64,000 bases of DNA from Niallia endozanthoxylica (GTDB lineage Bacteria; Bacillota; Bacilli; Bacillales; Cytobacillaceae), in assembly GCF_008710145.1 (NCBI RefSeq), contig NZ_VYKL01000015.1, positions 767,953 to 831,952 on the forward strand, written 5' to 3'. Below are positions 58,966 through 64,000 of the stretch, piece after piece (within the stretch, counting starts at the first letter, position 1; each line of letters opens with the position of its first letter). Under the pieces are notes generated by a model, which was not told where the DNA came from, made no database searches, and saw only the letters and a program-made list of their open reading frames with translations. The position numbers were made by a program, and so were the translations under genes.

Positions 58966-59963
58966 CCTCCGGGCACCTCCAATCCGAGATGGCGGTAAGC
59001 TAGATCTGTTACTAATCTTCCTCTTGGTGTCCGTTGCAGAAATCCAATTTGCAGAAGATATGGTTCATACACATCTTCAATCGTATGTGCCTCTTCCCCA
59101 ATTGTTGCTGCAATCGTCTCAAGTCCAACCGGACCGCCGCGGAATTTTTCGATAATCCCTCTTAATAATTTATGGTCAATATGATCTAACCCTAAACGGT
59201 CAACTTGAAGCAAATCGAGCGACTTTAAGGCTATTTCTTCATCAATCCGGCCATCTCCGCGGACTTGAGCAAAGTCACGTACACGTTTTAACAATCGGTT
59301 TGCAATCCTTGGAGTTCCTCTTGACCTTGAGGCAATTTCAGCCGCAGCCTGTGAATCAATTTCAACATCCAATACTTCTGCTGTTCTGATGACAATTTCC
59401 TTTAGCTGTTTTGAGTTGTAATACTCAAGCCGGCTGTGAACTCCAAATCGATCCCGAAGCGGAGCAGATAATGAACCTGCTCTTGTCGTAGCGCCAACAA
59501 GGGTAAACGGAGGTAAATCAAGTCTTACAGAGCGAGCGCTTGGGCCTTTTCCAATAACAATATCTAAACAAAAATCCTCCATTGCAGGATACAGCACTTC
59601 TTCAATCGAACGGGTCAACCGATGGATTTCATCAATAAACAATACATCACCAGGCTCAAGCGCTGTTAAAATAGCCGCCAAATCACCCGGTCTTTCAATA
59701 GCCGGTCCTGCCGTTGTCCGGATGTTGACTCCCATTTCATTAGCAATAATCGAAGCAAGTGTTGTCTTTCCAAGTCCCGGGGGACCGTAAAGAAGGACAT
59801 GATCCAAGGTTTCCTGTCTAAGCTTAGCAGCTTTAATAAAAACAGCTAAATTCTCTTTAACCTTGTCCTGTCCAATATATTGATTTAAGGTTTGCGGACG
59901 AAGGCTTGTTTCGAAAGAGATCTCCCCTAAATCAGCTTCACTTGAAATAATTCGTTCTTCCAT
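58962..59963 (-). CDS. ruvB: Holliday junction helicase motor RuvB
   Basis: A 333-residue AAA+ motor that drives branch migration with RuvA. Walker A is [11 protein letters not shown], Walker [10 protein letters not shown], sensor 1 GATTRAG, and the C-terminal winged helix includes [11 protein letters not shown] and QRTPRGR. It follows ruvA, though a family C repeat of 221 bp now separates the two. Confidence 0.97.
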   Translation of the reverse strand: MEERIISSEADLGEISFETSLRPQTLNQYIGQDKVKENLAVFIKAAKLRQETLDHVLLYGPPGLGKTTLASIIANEMGVNIRTTAGPAIERPGDLAAILTALEPGDVLFIDEIHRLTRSIEEVLYPAMEDFCLDIVIGKGPSARSVRLDLPPFTLVGATTRAGSLSAPLRDRFGVHSRLEYYNSKQLKEIVIRTAEVLDVEIDSQAAAEIASRSRGTPRIANRLLKRVRDFAQVRGDGRIDEEIALKSLDLLQVDRLGLDHIDHKLLRGIIEKFRGGPVGLETIAATIGEEAHTIEDVYEPYLLQIGFLQRTPRGRLVTDLAYRHLGLEVPGG

Positions 59964-59983
59964 TCGTCATCTCCCCCACTTAT

Positions 59984-60204
59984 CAAATTCGCCCGTCGAA
60001 TTTGCGTCCGGATTTTTATCGAGCTCGCTCGATAAATTACCTTAAAAAAATCGCAAGACTCGCCGGAGGCTTAACTTCATTCAGCCGGGGTTCGAATTCC
60101 CCCTAATCGAAGAGCCATTTGCATTTACCCTCCACTTATACAAGTGAAGACTTCTGTACCTGCCACAAGCTTTCGGTACAAAAAACATTTGCTGAATGAA
60201 GTTA
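59984..60204. repeat. Operon-internal structured repeat, family C copy 3
   Basis: The element begins with a CAAATTCG...CGAATTTG palindrome (59984-60004) and GAGCTCGCTCGATAAA. It closes with the stem TAACTTCATTCAGC (60072-60085) paired with GCTGAATGAAGTTA (60191-60204). The last arm contains the ruvA stop codon (60202-60204). It fills the whole ruvA-ruvB gap. Confidence 0.8.
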
Positions 60205-60810
60205 TCGAAGCAGCAGCTGTAATCCTTTTCGAATATATTCATCCGTTGTATGCGGCTCTTTTTTTAACTCTGGAGTGATTCTCTTGATTTCCTTTTCCGA
60301 GTAGCCAAGAGCCAATAGTGCAAGAACTGCTTCATCAAATTCTTCATGAGTATTGTCTGCCTGTTCAACCTGATCTGGCTGAAATAGATTTGGAAAATAA
60401 TCTGGAAGTATATCAGGAAGTTTTCCTTTCAAATCAAGAATCATTTGTCTTGCGGTCTTTTTTCCAACACCAGGGAATTTCACAAGAAAGGCCTCATCTT
60501 CATTTTCAATTGCCTGCACGACTTGCTGAGGTTCTCCTGAAGCAAGGATAGCAAGAGCACCTTTTGGACCAATTCCGGTAACATTTAATAGTTTCATAAA
60601 TAATGTTTTCTCTTCACGAGTCTGAAATCCATATAAAGCAAGAACATCTTCTCGTACATATGTATACGTATAAACTGTGACTTCTTGACCAGAGTATTTT
60701 GTGTATGCAAAAGGATTTGGGGCAGCAATCTGGTAGCCCATTCCATTATTTTCAATCACAATATATTCTGGATGAATATAGTGAACATTTCCTCTAATAA
60801 ATTCATACAA
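60202..60810 (-). CDS. ruvA: Holliday junction DNA-binding protein RuvA
   Basis: A 202-residue RuvA: an OB-fold domain I ([23 protein letters not shown] region), two helix-hairpin-helix motifs in domain II ([16 protein letters not shown] and [16 protein letters not shown]) and a C-terminal RuvB-binding domain III ([16 protein letters not shown]). The stop codon lies inside a structured repeat. Confidence 0.96.
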   Translation of the reverse strand: MYEFIRGNVHYIHPEYIVIENNGMGYQIAAPNPFAYTKYSGQEVTVYTYTYVREDVLALYGFQTREEKTLFMKLLNVTGIGPKGALAILASGEPQQVVQAIENEDEAFLVKFPGVGKKTARQMILDLKGKLPDILPDYFPNLFQPDQVEQADNTHEEFDEAVLALLALGYSEKEIKRITPELKKEPHTTDEYIRKGLQLLLR

Positions 60811-60920
60811 TGCTTTTCTCTCCTCTAAAATTGCTGTACATCATTTTATCATACAATACATAACCGATTAAGAAAAATGTTGGATTAATCAAATTATTCC
60901 CTCGCTATTTTTATTAAAAT

Positions 60921-60948
60921 AAAAGGAACCGGATAACCGGTTCCTTTT
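60921..60948 (-). terminator. Terminator of bofC
   Basis: AAAAGGAACCGG (60921-60932) pairs perfectly with CCGGTTCCTTTT (60937-60948), with TTTTATTTTAATAA following on the minus strand. Confidence 0.8.
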
Positions 60949-60957
60949 GGGAATCAT

Positions 60958-61503
60958 TTAATTAGCCTCTGTTTCTTTTGAATACGATTTAAATGTTTCT
61001 AAAACTTCGACATAGCGGTCTTTTGTCTTGATAGGAATTCCTTTTTTTAATTCCTTTCTTTTACGGCTTTCCAGTTTTCCAACATCGATTTGGAAAAAGG
61101 ATTGTATAATATGAGATTTGTATGGCTTTCCATTAAAAATCGTTAAGATTCCGTCCTCCGTAACACCAAAATATCCATTTGCTTTCAATAATGGCGAGAT
61201 ATCGTCCATTTCCTTACGAAATACAAATTTCCCCTGATTCATGCCAATAAACTGCCATTCATCATATTTAGCCCAAAAGTTTTCCATGGAATAAATCGTT
61301 TCTGTAACGGTTTCTTCACTAATTTCTCCATCAACATACATATACGTTAATACCACATCTACTTTTACTGGGAGTTTTATTTCCTCAACAATTTGACTAG
61401 CAAATGCTGTACGTATTTCTCCTCTAAGAGCAAAATCTGCTGAAAAGATCACCCATACAACTCCAAATAGGGTAATAATTCGAACAAACCATTTTGTTTG
61501 CAT
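60958..61503 (-). CDS. bofC: Forespore regulator BofC
   Basis: A 181-residue secreted protein with a signal peptide (about 1-36, cut after AFA). BofC in the forespore inhibits the SpoIVB protease and so times pro-sigma-K processing; sigK itself is at 10.7 kb in this window. The C-terminal domain includes GYFGVTEDGILTIFNGKP. It lies next to ruvA, as in B. subtilis. Confidence 0.93.
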   Translation of the reverse strand: MQTKWFVRIITLFGVVWVIFSADFALRGEIRTAFASQIVEEIKLPVKVDVVLTYMYVDGEISEETVTETIYSMENFWAKYDEWQFIGMNQGKFVFRKEMDDISPLLKANGYFGVTEDGILTIFNGKPYKSHIIQSFFQIDVGKLESRKRKELKKGIPIKTKDRYVEVLETFKSYSKETEAN

Positions 61504-61665
61504 AGACGATCACCTCGTTTTGAAATCGGAGCAACGGCTTTTTACATACAATAAAGTAAGAAAATAAGCTGTTTATTTGGCTAAAAAAGCGCTTGAACTT
61601 CTTATTATCACATTAGTATTTTGACCATTTTTTTCATGTTTATCCCGGTTTTGCACATAAAAAAT

Positions 61666-61692
61666 AAAAACAGAGCAAGCCGCTCTGTTTTT
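61666..61692 (-). terminator. Terminator of the coxA-like gene
   Basis: AAAAACAGAGC pairs with GCTCTGTTTTT, loop AAGCC; on the minus strand the stem is followed by TTATTTTTTATG. Confidence 0.8.
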
Positions 61693-61703
61693 CCATTCAG
61701 TAT

Positions 61704-62429
61704 TTAATCTATATTTTCATTCGCTTGATTCATATTTCTTATTTCTTTATCAAGTTCGTCTTTTGGACCGCCATTTCGTAAATCATTGTTAATTACTTTG
61801 ATGCGATTATATTGGCTTTCATTTGTCATAACTTTCACAGATTTGCCGTCAGCATAAGGCTCGATAGCATTTCTAATATTTCTTTTTGTTTCCTCTGCCT
61901 TATTTTCATCGTTTAACAGGACCCCAACAATAATATTTTTCTCTTCAATTACCGTTTGGGCATCTGTTACATTCGCTACCTTTTTTACTTCACTGGTAAT
62001 TTTTTCATTTAACTTGCCTTCATTACCTGTGTAATAGCTTTGACGCGTCGGAAGTTCATTATTATTTAAATGTCCATGATAGTTTTTATCATCGTCACCT
62101 AATACAGGTCTGCCATCAGAGTAGAATTCACGATTATTTATTTTGTAAATTCCATTATTTCCTTTTGCCTCTTTATCACCTTGACGATTAGTATTCCGTT
62201 CTTTACCTAATGTATGATCCAATGATTCTGTCGCCGGACCATCATTGTCACCCTCAAGTAAAATAGCGTTCCCGCCATTTGCGTCATGTTTCTCATTTGA
62301 ATAATAACCGATTGGTATTGTGTTATCGTTCCGCCCGTCTTGTACAGCTGTCTCCTCGTTGTTGCCGCACCCAGTAAGGCCAATGATAAATATTGATGAT
62401 AGTAACCAGAATTTTGTATGTTGCTGCAA
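61704..62429 (-). CDS. coxA: YhcN/YlaJ-family sporulation lipoprotein, CoxA-like
   Basis: A 241-residue lipoprotein: signal peptide with lipobox LTGC (Cys21), a low-complexity Asn/Gly/Asp-rich region (about 22-130), and a C-terminal YhcN/YlaJ domain (KITSEVKKVANVTDAQTVIEEKNIIVGVLL region). In B. subtilis coxA (yrbB), a cortex-associated member of this family, is beside safA, so I infer CoxA. Start is TTG after GAGGTGGG. A phosphotransferase gene lies between it and safA. Confidence 0.75.
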   Translation of the reverse strand: MQQHTKFWLLSSIFIIGLTGCGNNEETAVQDGRNDNTIPIGYYSNEKHDANGGNAILLEGDNDGPATESLDHTLGKERNTNRQGDKEAKGNNGIYKINNREFYSDGRPVLGDDDKNYHGHLNNNELPTRQSYYTGNEGKLNEKITSEVKKVANVTDAQTVIEEKNIIVGVLLNDENKAEETKRNIRNAIEPYADGKSVKVMTNESQYNRIKVINNDLRNGGPKDELDKEIRNMNQANENID

Positions 62430-62627
62430 ACGAGTCCCACCTCTCCATTAAGATGAGCATTGCATTCATATTTAATGGAGAAGCTTAACCGGTATCAAAC
62501 GGTAAACTTCCTTTGATTTTAGTTTATTTTGGGCCTTGGCCTGTTATTCATAAATACAATGCTCATTATTAGATTGCGAAAAAGTCTTTGCATTCAATCC
62601 TGTCAGTTACCACCATTTATCTCACCC

Positions 62628-63617
62628 TTAACGAATTGTAACTCTTGTTTTGATTTCTTCGTAAAAGGCCCGTCGGTTATCATATTGTCCTAAAGTTAAT
62701 TCCATGACAGAACGGACTTTTCTTGTGTCATTGTAAGTATGGTCTTTTACAAGTCGATTCCATTCACGAAAAATATCAGTAGGATAGGCAAGCGCATACA
62801 AAAAAACGTTATGTTTAAAATAGGGATGAAACTGTTCAAAAGAAGATAACTGTTGAAATGACCAATGTAAAAAAGGCAGGATTCGATTGGCATATTGTAA
62901 ATAATCAGTTATGTCCGGACCAATACTGATTAAATCAAAATCAATTAAAAGCAATTCTCCTTCCGATGTCCGAAAAAAATTATGGTGGGCAACATCCCCA
63001 TGTAAAATAACATTTGGAAAGGAGTATAATGTTTCTTTTTCCTGCTTTAAATAGGCTAAAGACCATTCTGCCCAAGATGTTAAATCATTTATTATTTCCT
63101 TTTGTAGAAACAAAGATAATAAAGGAATATTATGTTTGAATTGTTGATACCTTTCCTCCCATTTTTCAATTAAATGAAAAAAAGGCAGGATTGTTTTATA
63201 ACTCCCAACCAATTTCTCTGATGTTTTGTGAAAGCTTTGTAAAAGCTGCAGCCCTTCCTGACAATTCTTCCTTGAATTATAGCTAAAGGGTTTCTCCCCT
63301 TTATGAAGAAACTCAAGTAGACCATAATACTGCGACTCGAAATATAAGCACTGTTCTTTTGGAAAGGAATAAAACGAGTAGGTATAAGGAAAACCTTCCT
63401 TTTTCAGTGATTGAATAAAAGCCTCTTGAATTTTCAATCGCCGGAGGGACGGATAGCCTTTAAGAACAAATTGAAAACCATCATTCAGTCTGACAATAAA
63501 GACATTTCTTCTTACAGGAGTAAGACAATCGATTTGATAAGGAAGAGTTTGATTTAAATAGGAGAGGAGACGATTATGAAAACTATCGTCTCCTCCAAAT
63601 TTAGCCGTTATATTCAC
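62628..63617 (-). CDS. Aminoglycoside phosphotransferase-fold protein, spore coat kinase-like
   Basis: A 329-residue protein with the kinase-like catalytic loop VILHGDVAHHNFF (Asp and Asn of the Brenner motif) and the metal motif LLLIDFDLISIGPD. The N-terminal lobe is recognisable at FVLKGYPSLRRLKIQEAF. CotS/YsxE/YutH spore coat proteins share this fold, and the gene overlaps safA, so a coat or spore role is inferred. The start is uncertain: GTG at 63617 after GAGG, or ATG at 63629. It overlaps the safA stop by about 17 nt. Confidence 0.75.
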   Translation of the reverse strand: MNITAKFGGDDSFHNRLLSYLNQTLPYQIDCLTPVRRNVFIVRLNDGFQFVLKGYPSLRRLKIQEAFIQSLKKEGFPYTYSFYSFPKEQCLYFESQYYGLLEFLHKGEKPFSYNSRKNCQEGLQLLQSFHKTSEKLVGSYKTILPFFHLIEKWEERYQQFKHNIPLLSLFLQKEIINDLTSWAEWSLAYLKQEKETLYSFPNVILHGDVAHHNFFRTSEGELLLIDFDLISIGPDITDYLQYANRILPFLHWSFQQLSSFEQFHPYFKHNVFLYALAYPTDIFREWNRLVKDHTYNDTRKVRSVMELTLGQYDNRRAFYEEIKTRVTIR

Positions 63618-64000
63618 TACTTTCCTCATCACGAGGTAATGGAACCCCTGGTCCAAAATCATATGGACCTCCAAAAGCAGGATTAGGTACTCCATAATTA
63701 GGAATCCCGGCCTGCATATATGGATTAAATTGCGGTTGACCAAAGCCCATTTGAGGGAAATGTGGACCCGGATAAAATCCTCCATGCATTCCTGGTTGCA
63801 TTGGTGGAACGTGATACCCCGGATTGATGCCGTAGCCTCCCATTGGGTAACCTTGGTGAGATCCTCCACCACAGCCGCAATCCTTTTGTTGAATAGGCAT
63901 CGGCATTTGATTCGGCATCATTGGCATCTGCTGTTCCATCATTGGCATTTGGCCCGGCATCATTGGCATCTGCTGTTCCATCATTGGCATTTGGCCCGGC
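63601..64000 (-). CDS. safA: Spore coat assembly protein SafA, C-terminal part (5' end beyond window)
   Basis: The frame enters from the right edge and runs 133 codons. It is rich in Met, Pro, Gln and Gly with 14-residue repeats (MPMMEQQMPMMPGQ), then CGCGGG and many Gly/Pro/Tyr residues, ending DEESSEYNG. Such a composition fits the C-terminal half of SafA, whose N-terminal LysM domain would lie outside. Identification rests on composition and the neighbouring coxA-like gene. Another coat protein is possible. Confidence 0.65.
   Translation of the reverse strand, partial: PGQMPMMEQQMPMMPGQMPMMEQQMPMMPNQMPMPIQQKDCGCGGGSHQGYPMGGYGINPGYHVPPMQPGMHGGFYPGPHFPQMGFGQPQFNPYMQAGIPNYGVPNPAFGGPYDFGPGVPLPRDEESSEYNG
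63907..64000 (-). repeat. 42-bp tandem repeat in the safA-like gene
   Basis: Two nearly identical 42-bp units (63949-63990 and 63907-63948) encode MPMMEQQMPMMPGQ and MPMMEQQMPMMPNQ. A further PGQ at the window edge shows that the array continues outside. Confidence 0.9.

Noticed and set aside
57472..60204. CRISPR array
   Set aside because: The three related elements are long, hairpin-rich and separated by genes, not short direct repeats with uniform spacers. No cas genes are present.

Overview
The window is a low-GC chromosomal segment from a spore-forming, naturally competent-type member of the Bacillaceae (Bacillus sensu lato). Gene content and order closely follow the Bacillus subtilis comE to safA region. 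Sporulation genes (sda, sigK, spoVB, bofC, a coxA-like gene, the safA 3' end), late competence genes (comEA, comER, comN) and T-box leaders support this. I cannot name the species. I see no prophage, CRISPR array, tRNA or rRNA. It is mostly a conserved housekeeping region, and its unusual content lies in the spaces between genes.

Layout, left to right. 1-1.3 kb: an IS605-type tnpB, cut by the window edge, sits where comEB would follow comEA. 1.3-8.4 kb: comEA diverges from comER, then comes the minus-strand run yqeG-yqeH-aroE-yhbY-nadD-yqeK-rsfS-yqeM (GTPase, NAD synthesis, ribosome silencing). 8.4-11.7 kb: sda behind a cluster of DnaA boxes, psd/pssA (phosphatidylethanolamine synthesis), an uninterrupted sigK, and yrhC. 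11.9-20.9 kb: mtnN, yrzA, yrrS, pbpI, greA, the trhP2-trhP1-trmR tRNA wobble-uridine set, and mltG. 21-35 kb: yrzB, ruvX, ireB, alaS with a T-box, yrrI, small genes yrzQ/yrzR/yrrD, recD2, yrrB, then mnmA-cysteine desulfurase (tRNA 2-thiolation), cymR and rarA. 35.4-37.3 kb: an ABC-2 transporter pair not expected in this neighbourhood. 37.3-44 kb: tcdA, 6S RNA, aspS-hisS with a T-box, a small conserved gene, a candidate structured RNA and the amidase gene yrvJ. 44-64 kb: dtd, relA, apt, recJ, secDF, comN, spoVB, a DUF421 gene, yrzE, then yajC-tgt-queA-yrzS-ruvB-ruvA, bofC, a coxA-like lipoprotein, a phosphotransferase-like gene and the safA 3' end.

Compared with the B. subtilis order as I know it, several genes are absent: comEB/comEC directly after comEA, yrrT and mccA-mccB around mtnN, udk beside greA, and csbX/yrbC near bofC.

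The most notable features are non-coding. (1) A dispersed repeat (five copies or remnants) folds in its best copy as a cloverleaf and always lies just 3' of a minus-strand gene. (2) Another structured repeat occupies three gaps of the ruvAB-queA-tgt cluster and overlaps the stop codons. (3) A multi-hairpin candidate RNA of about 210 nt lies upstream of yrvJ and resembles what I recall of raiA-type RNA. (4) nadD (CTG) and yrzE (ATT) appear to use rare start codons. Many other starts were moved from the longest frame on ribosome-binding-site and family-length grounds.
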